Positions 34,146 through 46,919 of a stretch of 64,000 nucleotides of DNA are shown here, piece after piece. How positions within the stretch are numbered: the first letter of the stretch is position 1; every line of letters begins with the position of its first letter. Made by a program: the position numbers and the translations under genes. A model generated the notes under the pieces. The model was not told the DNA's origin, searched no databases, and saw only the letters and a list, made by a program, of their open reading frames with translations. The DNA comes from Erpobdella octoculata (lineage: Eukaryota > Annelida > Clitellata > Hirudinida > Erpobdellidae), in contig OZ022241.1 in the NCBI GenBank assembly GCA_963978895.1, forward strand, positions 10,050,856 through 10,114,855, written 5' to 3'.

Positions 34146-35048
34146 TGATACTCGGGCCAAGTTCTATTTGAACCCAATACACATTTTCAGTTTCGACAAC
34201 TTTTATTTTTCAAAACTTTAAACCGCTGTATCTCCGAAACGGAGCGTCCTAGAGCAAAAAGGACCTCGGATTCGTGATCCTCGGGCCAAGTTCTATTAGG
34301 ATGTGTAACAATTTTTCAGTTTTGACAACTTTTATTTTTCAAAACTTTAAACCGCTGTATCTCCGAAACGGAGCGTCCTAGAGCAAAAAGGACCTCGGAT
34401 TCGTGATAATCGGGTCGAGTTCTATTAGAACCCAATACACATTCTCAGTTTCGACAACTTTTATTTTTCAAAACTTTAAACCGCTGTATCTCCGAAACGG
34501 AGCGTCCTAGAGCAAAAAGGACCTCGGATTCGTGATAATCGGGCCAAGTTCTATTTGAACCCAATACACATTTTCAGTTTCGACAACTTTTATTTTTCAA
34601 TACTTTAAACCGCTGTATCTCCGAAACGGAGCGTCCTAGAAGAAAAAGGACCTCGGATTCGTGATCCTCGGGCCGAGTTCTATTAGAACCCAATACACAT
34701 TTTCAGTTTCGACAACTTTTATTTTTCAAAACTTTAAACCGCTGTATCTCCGAAACGGAGCGTCCTAGAGCAAAAAGGACCTCGGATTCGTGATACTCGG
34801 GCCGAGTTCTATTAGGATGTGTAACAATTTTTCAGTTTTGATAACTTTTATTTTTCAAAACTTTAAACCGCTGTATCTCCAACACGGAGCGTCCTAGAGC
34901 AAAAAGGACCTCGGATTCGTGATCCTCGGGCCGAGTTCTATTAGAACCCAATACACATTTTCATTTTTGACAACTTTTATTTTTCAAAACTTTAAACCGC
35001 TGTATCTCCGAAACGGAGCGTCCTAGAGCAAAAAGGACCTCGGATTCG

Positions 35049-37370
35049 TGATCCTCGGGCCAAGTTCTATTAGGATGTGTAACAATTTTTCAGTTTTGAC
35101 AACTTTTATTTTTCAAAACTTTAAACCGCTGTATCTCCGAAACGGAGCGTCCTAGAGCAAAAAGGACCTTGGATTCGTGATCCTCGGGCCGAGTTCTATT
35201 AGAACTTAATACACATTTTCAGTTTCGACAACTTTTATTTTTCAAAACTTTAAACCGCTGTATCTCCGAAACGGAGCGTCCTAGAGCAAAAAGGACCTCG
35301 GATTCGTGATCCTCGGGCCGAGTTCTATTAGGATGTGTAACAATTTTTCAGTTTTGACAACTTTTATTTTTCAAAACTTTAAACCGCTGTATCTCCGAAA
35401 CGGAGCGTCCTAGAGCAAAAAGGACCTCGGATTCGTGATCCTCGGGCCGAGTTCTATTAGAACCCAATACACATTTTCAGTTTCGACAACTTTTATTTTT
35501 CAATACTTTAAACCGCTATATCTCCGAAACGGAGCGTCCTAGAAGAAAAAGGACCTCGGATTCGTGATCCTCGGGCCGAGTTCTATTAGAACCCAATACA
35601 CATTTTCAGTTTTGACAACTTTTATTTTTCAAAACTTTAAACCGCTGTATCTCAGAAACGGAGCGTCCTAGAGCAAAAAGGACCTCGGATTCGTGATACT
35701 CGGGCCAAGTTCTGTTTGAACCCAATACACATTTTCAGTTTCGACAACTTTTATTTTTCAAAACTTTAAACCGCTGTATCTCCGAAACGGAGCGTCCTAG
35801 AGCAAAAAGGACCTCGGATTCGTGATCCTCGGGCCAAGTTCTATTAGGATGTGTAACAATTTTTCAGTTTTGACAACTTTTATTTTTCAAAACTTTAAAC
35901 CGCTGTATCTCCGAAACGGAGCGTCCTAGAGCAAAAAGGACCTCGGATTCGTGATAATCGGGTCGAGTTCTATTAGAACCCAATACACATTCTCAGTTTC
36001 GACAACTTTTATTTTTCAAAACTTTAAACCGCTGTATCTCCGAAACGGAGCGTCCTAGAGCAAAAAGGACCTCGGATTCGTGATAATCGGGCCGAGTTTT
36101 ATTAGAACCCAATACACATTTTCAGTTTCGACAACTTTTATTTTTCAAAACTTTAAACCGCTGTATCTCCGAAACGGAGCGTCCTAGAGCAAAAAGGACC
36201 TCGGATTCGTGATCCTCGGGCCAAGTTCTATTAGGATGTGTAACAATTTTTCAGTTTTGACAACTTTTATTTTTCAAAACTTTAAACCGCTGTATCTCCG
36301 AAACGGAGCGTCCTAGAGCAAAAAGGACCTTGGATTCGTGATCCTCGGGCCGAGTTCTATTAGAACTTAATACACATTTTCAGTTTCGACAACTTTTATT
36401 TTTCAAAACTTTAAACCGCTGTATCTCCGAAACGGAGCGTCCTAGAGCAAAAAGGACCTCGGATTCGTGATCCTCGGGCCGAGTTCTATTAGGATGTGTA
36501 ACAATTTTTCAGTTTTGACAACTTTTATTTTTCAAAACTTTAAACCGCTGTATCTCCGAAACGGAGCGTCCTAGAGCAAAAAGGACCTCGGATTCGTGAT
36601 CCTCGGGCCGAGTTCTATTAGAACCCAATACACATTTTCAGTTTCGACAACTTTTATTTTTCAATACTTTAAACCGCTATATCTCCGAAACGGAGCGTCC
36701 TAGAAGAAAAAGGACCTCGGATTCGTGATCCTCGGGCCGAGTTCTATTAGAACCCAATACACATTTTCAGTTTTGACAACTTTTATTTTTCAAAACTTTA
36801 AACCGCTGTATCTCAGAAACGGAGCGTCCTAGAGCAAAAAGGACCTCGGATTCGTGATACTCGGGCCAAGTTCTGTTTGAACCCAATACACATTTTCAGT
36901 TTCGACAACTTTTATTTTTCAAAACTTTAAACCGCTGTATCTCCGAAACGGAGCGTCCTAGAGCAAAAAGGACCTCGGATTCGTGATCCTCGGGCCAAGT
37001 TCTATTAGGATGTGTAACAATTTTTCAGTTTTGACAACTTTTATTTTTCAAAACTTTAAACCGCTGTATCTCCGAAACGGAGCGTCCTAGAGCAAAAAGG
37101 ACCTCGGATTCGTGATAATCGGGTCGAGTTCTATTAGAACCCAATACACATTCTCAGTTTCGACAACTTTTATTTTTCAAAACTTTAAACCGCTGTATCT
37201 CCGAAACGGAGCGTCCTAGAGCAAAAAGGACCTCGGATTCGTGATAATCGGGCCGAGTTTTATTAGAACCCAATACACATTTTCAGTTTCGACAACTTTT
37301 ATTTTTCAAAACTTTAAACCGCTGTATCTCCGAAACGGAGCGTCCTAGAGCAAAAAGGACCTCGGATTCG
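35049..37370 (+). repeat. 9-mer higher-order repeat, two tandem copies (1161 bp each)
   Basis: Units 35049-36209 and 36210-37370: 'ccaag' B; 'gaacttaat' A preceded by 'ccttgg'; B; 'caatac agaag' A; 'tctcag' A; ACT 'ctgtttg' A; 'ccaag' B; AAT-gtcgag 'cattctcag'; AAT 'gttttatt'. I saw no difference between the copies, which implies recent duplication. Confidence 0.88.
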
Positions 37371-39448
37371 TGATCCTCGGACCGAGTTCTATTAGGATTT
37401 TTAACAATTTTTCAGTTTTGATAACTTTTATTTTTCAAAACTTTAAACCGCTGTATCTCCGAAACGGAGCGTCCTAGAGCAAAAAGGACCTTGGATTCGT
37501 GATCCTCGGGCCGAGTTCTATTAGAACCCAATACACATTTTCAGTTTCGACAACTTTTATTTTTCAAAACTTTAAACCGCTGTATCTCCGAAACGGAGCG
37601 TCCTAGAGCAAAAAGGACCTCGGATTCGTGATCCTCGGGCCAAGTTCTATTAGGATGTGTAACAATTTTTCAGTTTTGACAACTTTTATTTTTCAAAACT
37701 TTAAACCGCTGTATCTCCGAAACGGAGCGTCCTAGAGCAAAAAGGACCTCGGATTCGTGATCCTCGGGCCGAGTTCTATTAGAACCCAATACACATTTTC
37801 AGTTTTGACAACTTTTATTTTTCAAAACTTTAAACCGCTGTATCTCCGAAACGGAGCGTCCTAGAGCAAAAAGGACCTCGGATTCGTGATCCTCGGGCCG
37901 AGTTCTATTAGAACCCAATAGACATTTTCAGTTTTGACAACTTTTATTTTTCAAAACTTTAAACCGCTGTATCTCCGAAACGGAGCGTCCTAGAGCAAAA
38001 AGGACCTCGGATTCGTGATAATCGGGCCGAGTTCTATTAGAACCCAATACACATTTTCAGTTTCGACAACTTTTATTTTTCAATAACTTTAAACCGCTGT
38101 ATCTCCGAAACGGAGCGTCCTAGAGCAAAAAGGACCTCGGATTCGTGATAATCGGGCCGAGTTTTATTAGAACCCAATACACATTTTCAGTTTCGACAAC
38201 TTTTATTTTTCAAAACTTTAAATCGCTGTATCTCCGAAACGGAGCGTCCTAGAGCAAAAAGGACCTCGGATACGTGATCCTCGGGCCAAGTTCTATTAGG
38301 ATGTGTAACAATTTTTGAGTTTTGACAACTTTTATTTTTCAAAACTTTAAAACGCTGTATCTCCGAAACGGAGCGTCCTAGAGCAAAAAGGACCTCGGAT
38401 TCGTGATCCTCGGGCCGAGTTCTATTAGAACCCAATACACATTTTCAGTTTCGACAACTTTTATTTTTCAAAACTTTAAACCGCTGTATCTCCGAAACGG
38501 AGCGTCCTAGAGCAAAAAGGACCTCGGATTCGTGATCCTCGGGCCGAGTTCTATTAGAACCCAATAGACATTTTCAGTTTTGACAACTTTTATTTTTCAA
38601 TACTTTAAACCGCTATATCTCCGAAACGGAGCGTCCTAGAAGAAAAAGGACCTCGGATTCGTGATCCTCGGGCCAAGTTCTATTAGGATGTGTAACAATT
38701 TTTCAGTTTTGACAACTTTTATTTTTCAAAACTTTAAACCGCTGTATCTCCGAAACGGAGCGTCCTAGAGCAAAAAGGACCTTGGATTCGTGATCCTCGG
38801 GCCGAGTTCTATTAGAACTTAATACACATTTTCAGTTTCGACAACTTTTATTTTTCAAAACTTTAAACCGCTGTATCTCCGAAACGGAGCGTCCTAGAGC
38901 AAAAAGGACCTCGGATTCGTGATCCTCGGGCCAAGTTCTATTAGGATGTGTAACAATTTTTCAGTTTTGACAACTTTTATTTTTCAAAACTTTAAACCGC
39001 TGTATCTCCGAAACGGAGCATCCTAGAGCAAAAAGGACCTCGGATTCGTGATCCTCGGGCCGAGTTCTATTAGAACCCAATACACATTTTCAGTTTTGAC
39101 AACTTTTATTTTTCAAAACTTTAAACCGCTGTATCTCCGAAACGGAGCGTCCTAGAGCAAAAAGGACCTCGGATTCGTGATCCTCGGGCCGAGTTCTATT
39201 AGAACCCAATAGACATTTTCAGTTTCGACAACTTTTATTTTTCAAAACTTTAAACCGCTGTATCTCCGAAACGGAGCGTCCTAGAGCAAAAAGGACCTCG
39301 GATTCGTGATAATCGGGCCGAGTTCTATTAGAACCCAATACACATTTTCAGTTTCGACAACTTTTATTTTTCAATAACTTTAAACCGCTGTATCTCCGAA
39401 ACGGAGCGTCCTAGAGCAAAAAGGACCTCGGATTCGTGATAATCGGGC
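35689..39448 (+). other. Perfect minimal CENP-B boxes, cluster 5 (10 sites)
   Basis: Monomer starts: 35694, 35952, 36081, 36855, 37113, 37242, 38016, 38146, 39307, 39437. The first six are the same three places in two copies of a 9-mer; the last four are the same two places in two copies of a 10-mer. None is disrupted by a private mutation in these copies, which may reflect recent duplication rather than selection. Confidence 0.8.
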
Positions 39449-40210
39449 CGAGTTTTATTAGAACCCAATACACATTTTCAGTTTCGACAACTTTTATTTT
39501 TCAAAACTTTAAATCGCTGTATCTCCGAAACGGAGCGTCGTAGAGCAAAAAGGACCTCGGATACGTGATCCTCGGGCCAAGTTCTATAAGAATGTGTAAC
39601 AATTTTTGAGTTTTGACAACTTTTATTTTTCAAAACTTTAAAACGCTGTATCTCCGAAACGGAGCGTCCTAGAGCAAAAAGGACCTCGGATTCGTGATCC
39701 TCGGGCCGAGTTCTATTAGAACCCAATACACATTTTCAGTTTCGACAACTTTTATTTTTCAAAACTTTAAACCGCTGTATCTCCGAAACGGAGCGTCCTA
39801 GAGCAAAAAGGACCTCGGATTCGTGATCCTCGGGCCGAGTTCTATTAGAACCCAATAGACATTTTCAGTTTTGACAACTTTTATTTTTCAATACTTTAAA
39901 CCGCTATATCTCCGAAACGGAGCGTCCTAGAAGAAAAAGGACCTCGGATTCGTGATCCTCGGGCCAAGTTCTATTAGGATGTGTAACAATTTTTCAGTTT
40001 TGACAACTTTTATTTTTCAAAACTTTAAACCGCTGTATCTCCGAAACGGAGCGTCCTAGAGCAAAAAGGACCTTGGATTCGTGATCCTCGGGCCGAGTTC
40101 TATTAGAACTTAATACACATTTTCAGTTTCGACAACTTTTATTTTTCAAAACTTTAAACCGCTGTATCTCCGAAACGGAGCGTCCTAGAGCAAAAAGGAC
40201 CTCGGATTCG
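37629..40210 (+). repeat. 10-mer higher-order repeat, two tandem copies (1291 bp each)
   Basis: Units 37629-38919 and 38920-40210. Each has the extra base in 'caataac' (near 38084 and 39375), so the unit is 1291 rather than 1290 bp. Markers are 'caatagac', 'gagttttgac' and 'gaacttaat'. Private changes in copy 2 include 'gcatcc' near 39019, 'gcgtcgtag' near 39537 and 'ctataagaatg' near 39585. Confidence 0.88.
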
Positions 40211-40468
40211 TGATCCTCGGGCCGAGTTCTATTAGGATGTGTAACAATTTTTCAGTTTTGACAACTTTTATTTTTCAAAACTTTAAACCGCTGTATCTCC
40301 GAAACGGAGCGTCCTAGAGCAAAAAGGACCTCGGATTCGTGATCCTCGGGCCGAGTTCTATTAGGATGTGTAACAATTTTTCAGTTTTGACAACTTTTAT
40401 TTTTCAAAACTTTAAACCGCTGTATCTCCGAAACGGAGCGTCCTAGAGCAAAAAGGACCTCGGATTCG

Positions 40469-43400
40469 TGATCCTCGGGCCGAGTTCTATTAGAACCCAA
40501 TACACATTTTCAGTTTCGACAACTTTTATTTTTCAATACTTTAAACCGCTATATCTCCGAAACGGAGCGTCCTAGAAGAAAAAGGACCTCGGATTCGTGA
40601 TCCTCGGGCCGAGTTCTATTAGAACCCAATACACATTTTCAGTTTTGACAACTTTTATTTTTCAAAACTTTAAACCGCTGTATCTCAGAAACGGAGCGTC
40701 CTAGAGCAAAAAGGACCTCGGATTCGTGATACTCGGGCCAAGTTCTATTTGAACCCAATACACATTTTCAGTTTCGACAACTTTTATTTTTCAAAACTTT
40801 AAACCGCTGTATCTCCGAAACGGAGCGTCCTAGAGCAAAAAGGACCTCGGATTCGTGATCCTCGGGCCAAGTTCTATTAGGATGTGTAACAATTTTTCAG
40901 TTTTGACAACTTTTATTTTTCAAAACTTTAAACCGCTGTATCTCCGAAACGGAGCGTCCTAGAGCAAAAAGGACCTCGGATTCGTGATAATCGGGTCGAG
41001 TTCTATTAGAACCCAATACACATTCTCAGTTTCGACAACTTTTATTTTTCAAAACTTTAAACCGCTGTATCTCCGAAACGGAGCGTCCTAGAGCAAAAAG
41101 GACCTCGGATTCGTGATAATCGGGCCGAGTTTTATTAGAACCCAATACACATTTTCAGTTTCGACAACTTTTATTTTTCAAAACTTTAAACCGCTGTATC
41201 TCCGAAACGGAGCGTCCTAGAGCAAAAAGGACCTCGGATTCGTGATCCTCGGACCGAGTTCTATTAGGATTTTTAACAATTTTTCAGTTTTGATAACTTT
41301 TATTTTTCAAAACTTTAAACCGCTGTATCTCCGAAACGGAGCGTCCTAGAGCAAAAAGGACCTTGGATTCGTGATCCTCGGGCCGAGTTCTATTAGAACC
41401 CAATACACATTTTCAGTTTCGACAACTTTTATTTTTCAAAACTTTAAACCGCTGTATCTCCGAAACGGAGCGTCCTAGAGCAAAAAGGACCTCGGATTCG
41501 TGATACTCGGGCAGAGTTCTATTAGGATGTGTAACAATTTTTCAGTTTTGATAACTTTTATTTTTCAAAACTTTAAACCGCTGTATCTCCAAAACGGAGC
41601 GTCCTAGAGCAAAAAGGACCTCGGATTCGTGATCCTCGGGCCGAGTTCTATTAGAACCCAATACACATTTTCAGTTTCGACATTTTTTATTTTTTAAAAC
41701 TTTAAACCGCTGTATCTCCGAAACGGAGCGTCCTAGAGCAAAAAGGACCTCGGATTCGTGATCCTCGGGCCAAGTTCTATTAGGATGTGTAACAATTTTT
41801 CAGTTTTGACAACTTTTATTTTTCAAAACTTTAAACCGCTGTATCTCCGAAACGGAGCGTCCTAGAGCAAAAAGGACCTCGGATTCGTGATCCTCGGGCC
41901 GAGTTCTATTAGAACCCAATACACATTTTCAGTTTTGACAACTTTTATTTTTCAAAACTTTAAACCGCTGTATCTCCGAAACGGAGCGTCCTAGAGCAAA
42001 AAGGACCTCGGATTCGTGATCCTCGGGCCGAGTTCTATTAGAACCCAATAGACATTTTCAGTTTTGACAACTTTTATTTTTCAAAACTTTAAACCGCTGT
42101 ATCTCCGAAACGGAGCGTCCTAGAGCAAAAAGGACCTCGGATTCGTGATAATCGGGCCGAGTTCTATTAGAACCCAATACACATTTTCAGTTTCGACAAC
42201 TTTTATTTTTCAATAACTTTAAACCGCTGTATCTCCGAAACGGAGCGTCCTAGAGCAAAAAGGACCTCGGATTCGTGATAATCGGGCCGAGTTCTATTAG
42301 AACCCAATACACATTTTCAGTTTCGACAACTTTTATTTTTCAAAACTTTAAACCGCTGTATCTCCGAAACGGAGCGTCCTAGAGCAAAAAGGACCTCGGA
42401 TTCGTGATCCTCGGGCCGAGTTCTATTAGGATGTGTAACAATTTTTCAGTTTTGACAACTTTTATTTTTCAAAACTTTAAACCGCTGTATCTCCGAAACG
42501 GAGCGTCTTAGAGCAAAAAGGACCTCGGATTCGTGATAATCGGGCCGAGTTTTATTAGAACCCAATACACATTTTCAGTTTCGACAACTTTTATTTTTCA
42601 AAACTTTAAATCGCTGTATCTCCGAAACGGAGCGTCCTAGAGCAAAAAGGACCTCGGATACGTGATCCTCGGGCCAAGTTCTATTAGGATGTGTAACAAT
42701 TTTTGAGTTTTGACAACTTTTATTTTTCAAAACTTTAAAACGCTGTATCTCCGAAACGGAGCGTCCTAGAGCAAAAAGGACCTCGGATTCGTGATCCTCG
42801 GGCCGAGTTCTATTAGAACCCAATACACATTTTCAGTTTCGACAACTTTTATTTTTCAAAACTTTAAACCGCTGTATCTCCGAAACGGAGCGTCCTAGAG
42901 CAAAAAGGACCTCGGATTCGTGATCCTCGGGCCGAGTTCTATTAGAACCCAATAGACATTTTCAGTTTTGACAACTTTTATTTTTCAAAACTTTAAACCG
43001 CTGTATCTCCGAAACGGAGCGTCCTAGAGCAAAAAGGACCTCGGATTCGTGATAATCGGGCCGAGTTCTATTAGAACCCAATACACATTTTCAGTTTCGA
43101 CAACTTTTATTTTTCAAAACTTTAAACCGCTGTATCTCCGAAACGGAGCGTCCTAGAGCAAAAAGGACCTCGGATTCGTGATAATCGGGCCGAGTTCTAT
43201 TAGAACCCAATAGACATTTTCAGTTTTGACAACTTTTATTTTTCAAAACTTTAAACCGCTGTATCTCCGAAACGGAGCGTCCTAGAGCAAAAAGGACCTC
43301 GGATTCGTGATAATCGGGCCGAGTTCTATTAGAACCCAATACACATTTTCAGTTTCGACAACTTTTATTTTTCAAAACTTTAAACCGCTGTATCTCCGAA

Positions 43401-45371
43401 ACGGAGCGTCCTAGAGCAAAAAGGACCTCGGATTCGTGATAATCGGGCCGAGTTCTATTAGAACCCAATACACATTTTCAGTTTCGACAACTTTTATTTT
43501 TCAAAACTTTAAACCGCTGTATCTCCGAAACGGAGCGTCCTAGAGCAAAAAGGACCTCGGATTCGTGATCCTCGGGCCGAGTTCTATTAGGATGTGTAAC
43601 AATTTTTCAGTTTTGACAACTTTTATTTTTCAAAACTTTAAACCGCTGTATCTCCGAAACGGAGCGTCCTAGAGCAAAAAGGACCTCGGATTCGTGATAA
43701 TCGGGCCGAGTTTTATTAGAACCCAATACACATTTTCAGTTTCGACAACTTTTATTTTTCAAAACTTTAAATCGCTGTATCTCCGAAACGGAGCGTCCTA
43801 GAGCAAAAAGGACCTCGGATACGTGATCCTCGGGCCAAGTTCTATTAGGATGTGTAACAATTTTTGAGTTTTGACAACTTTTATTTTTCAAAACTTTAAA
43901 ACGCTGTATCTCCGAAACGGAGCGTCCTAGAGCAAAAAGGACCTCGGATTCGTGATCCTCGGGCCGAGTTCTATTAGGATGTGTAACAATTTTTCAGTTT
44001 TGACAACTTTTATTTTTCAAAACTTTAAACCGCTGTATCTCCGAAACGGAGCGTCCTAGAGCAAAAAGGACATCGGATTCGTGATAATCGGGCCGAGTTC
44101 TATTAGAACCCAATACACATTTTCAGTTTCGACAACTTTTATTTTTCAAAACTTTAAACCGCTGTATCTCCGAAACGGAGCGTCCTAGAGCAAAAAGGAC
44201 CTCGGATTCGTGATCCTCGGGCCGAGTTCTATTAGAACTCAATACACATTTTCAGTTTCGACAACTTTTATTTTTCAAAACTTTAAACCGCTGTATCTCC
44301 GAAACGGAGCGTCCTAGAGCAAAAAGGACCTCGGATTCGTGATCCTCGGACCGAGTTCTATTAGGATTTTTAACAATTTTTCAGTTTTGATAACTTTTAT
44401 TTTTCAAAACTTTAAACCGCTGTATCTCCGAAACGGAGCGTCCTAGATCAAAAAAGACCTCGGATCCGTGATCCTCGGGCCGAGTTCTATTAGGATGTGT
44501 AACAATTTTTCAGTTTTGACAACTTTTCTTTTTCAAAACTTTAAACCGCTGTATCTCCGAAACGGAGCGTCCTAGAGCAAAAAGGACCTCGGATTCGTGA
44601 TCCTCGGGCCGAGTTCTATTAGAATGTGTAACAATTTTTCAGTTTTGACAACTTTTATTTTTCAAAACTTTAAACAGCTGTATCTCCGAAACGGAGCGTC
44701 CTAGAGCAAAAAGGACCTCAGATTCGTGATCCTCGGGCCGAGTTCTATTAGAACCCAATACACATTTTCAGTTTCGACAACTTTTATTTTTCAAAACATT
44801 TAACCGCTGTATCTCCGAAACGGAGCGTCCTAGAGCAAAAAGGACCTCGGATTCGTGATCCTCGGGTCGAGTTCTATTAGGATGTGTAACAATTTTTCAG
44901 TTTTGACAACTTTTCTTTTTCAAAACTTTAAACCGCTGTATCTCCGAAACGGAGCGTCCTAGAGCAAAAAGGACCTCGGATTCGTGATCCTCGGGCCAAG
45001 TTCTCTTAGGATGTGTAACAATTTTTCAGTTTTGACAACTTTTATTTTTCAAAACTTTAAACCGCTGTATCTCCGAAACGGAGCGTCCTAGAGCAAAAAG
45101 GACCTCAGATTCGTGATCCTCGGGCCGAGTTCTATTAGAACCCAATACACATTTTCAGTTTCGACAACTTTTATTTTTCAAAACATTCAACCGCTGTATC
45201 TCCGAAACGGAGCGTCCTAGAGCAAAAAGGACCTCGGATTCGTGATCCTCGGGCCGAGTTCTATTAGGATTTTTAACAATTTTTCAGTTTTGATAACTTT
45301 TATTTTTCAAAACTTTAAACCGCTGTATCTCCGAAACGGAGCGTCCTAGAGCAAAAAGGACCTCAGATTCG
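40469..45371 (+). repeat. 4.9-kb block, left copy of an 11.6-kb-spaced duplication
   Basis: About 38 monomers recur at 52080-56982 in the same order, shifted by exactly 11,611 bp (90 x 129 + 1). Private differences in this copy are 'gggcagag' in the 41501 monomer, 'gacattttttatttttt' near 41680 and 'aaaacattt' in the 44727 monomer. The left edge is near 40469, since 40340 is type B and 51951 is type A. The right edge is near 45371. Confidence 0.88.
40722..44093 (+). other. Perfect minimal CENP-B boxes, cluster 6 (13 sites)
   Basis: Monomer starts: 40727, 40985, 41114, 41501, 42146, 42276, 42534, 43050, 43179, 43308, 43437, 43695, 44082. The copies at 43050, 43179, 43308 and 43437 are four consecutive box-plus monomers, giving boxes exactly 129 bp apart. 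This is one of the two densest runs in the window; the other is its duplicate 11,611 bp downstream. Confidence 0.82.
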
Positions 45372-46919
45372 TGATCCTCGGGCCGAGTTCTATTAGAACC
45401 CAATACACATTTTCAGTTTCGACAACTTTTATTTTTCAAAACTTTAAACCGCTGTATCTCCGAAACGGAGCGTCCTAGAGCAAAAAGGACCTCGGATTCG
45501 TGATAATCGGGCCGAGTTCTATTAGAACCCAATACACATTTTCAGTTTCGACAACTTTTATTTTTCAAAACTTTAAACCGCTGTATCTCCGAAACGGAGC
45601 GTCCTAGAGCAAAAAGGACCTCGGATTCGTGATCCTCGGGCCGAGTTCTATTAGAACTCAATACACATTTTCAGTTTCGACAACTTTTATTTTTCAAAAC
45701 TTTAAACCGCTGTATCTCCGAAACGGAGCGTCCTAGAGCAAAAAGGACCTCGGATTCGTGATCCTCGGACCGAGTTCTATTAGGATTTTTAACAATTTTT
45801 CAGTTTTGATAACTTTTATTTTTCAAAACTTTAAACCGCTGTATCTCCGAAACGGAGCGTCCTAGATCAAAAAAGACCTCGGATCCGTGATCCTCGGGCC
45901 GAGTTCTATTAGGATGTGTAACAATTTTTCAGTTTTGACAACTTTTCTTTTTCAAAACTTTAAACCGCTGTATCTCCGAAACGGAGCGTCCTAGAGCAAA
46001 AAGGACCTCGGATTCGTGATCCTCGGGCCGAGTTCTATTAGAATGTGTAACAATTTTTCAGTTTTGACAACTTTTATTTTTCAAAACTTTAAACAGCTGT
46101 ATCTCCGAAACGGAGCGTCCTAGAGCAAAAAGGACCTCAGATTCGTGATCCTCGGGCCGAGTTCTATTAGAACCCAATACACATTTTCAGTTTCGACAAC
46201 TTTTATTTTTCAAAACATTTAACCGCTGTATCTCCGAAACGGAGCGTCCTAGAGCAAAAAGGACCTCGGATTCGTGATCCTCGGGTCGAGTTCTATTAGG
46301 ATGTGTAACAATTTTTCAGTTTTGACAACTTTTCTTTTTCAAAACTTTAAACCGCTGTATCTCCGAAACGGAGCGTCCTAGAGCAAAAAGGACCTCGGAT
46401 TCGTGATCCTCGGGCCAAGTTCTCTTAGGATGTGTAACAATTTTTCAGTTTTGACAACTTTTATTTTTCAAAACTTTAAACCGCTGTATCTCCGAAACGG
46501 AGCGTCCTAGAGCAAAAAGGACCTCAGATTCGTGATCCTCGGGCCGAGTTCTATTAGAACCCAATACACATTTTCAGTTTCGACAACTTTTATTTTTCAA
46601 AACATTCAACCGCTGTATCTCCGAAACGGAGCGTCCTAGAGCAAAAAGGACCTCGGATTCGTGATCCTCGGGCCGAGTTCTATTAGGATTTTTAACAATT
46701 TTTCAGTTTTGATAACTTTTATTTTTCAAAACTTTAAACCGCTGTATCTCCGAAACGGAGCGTCCTAGAGCAAAAAGGACCTCAGATTCGTGATCCTCGG
46801 GCCGAGTTCTATTAGAACCCAATACACATTTTCAGTTTCGACAACTTTTATTTTTCAAAACTTTAAACCGCTGTATCTCCGAAACGGAGCGTCCTAGAGC
46901 AAAAAGGACCTCGGATTCG
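44082..46919 (+). repeat. Third 11-mer family (1419 bp), two tandem copies
   Basis: Units 44082-45500 and 45501-46919. Markers are 'gaactcaat', 'cggaccgag', 'gatcaaaaaagacc' with 'ggatccg', 'cttttcttttt', 'gaatgtg/aaacagc', 'aaaacattt', 'gttctctta' and 'aaaacattc'. A further copy starts at 48468. Confidence 0.88.

Larger units (their letters stand above)
26272..34802 (+). other. Perfect minimal CENP-B boxes, cluster 4 (20 sites)
   Basis: Monomer starts: 26277, 26535, 27696, 27954, 29115, 29373, 30276, 31695, 31953, 32340, 32598, 32727, 32985, 33501, 33759, 33888, 34146, 34404, 34533, 34791. From 26 to 32 kb boxes are sparse and nearly all in the ACT form, about two per 11-mer. From 32.3 kb density rises and AAT forms return. 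The change in density coincides with a change of higher-order repeat family. Confidence 0.8.
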
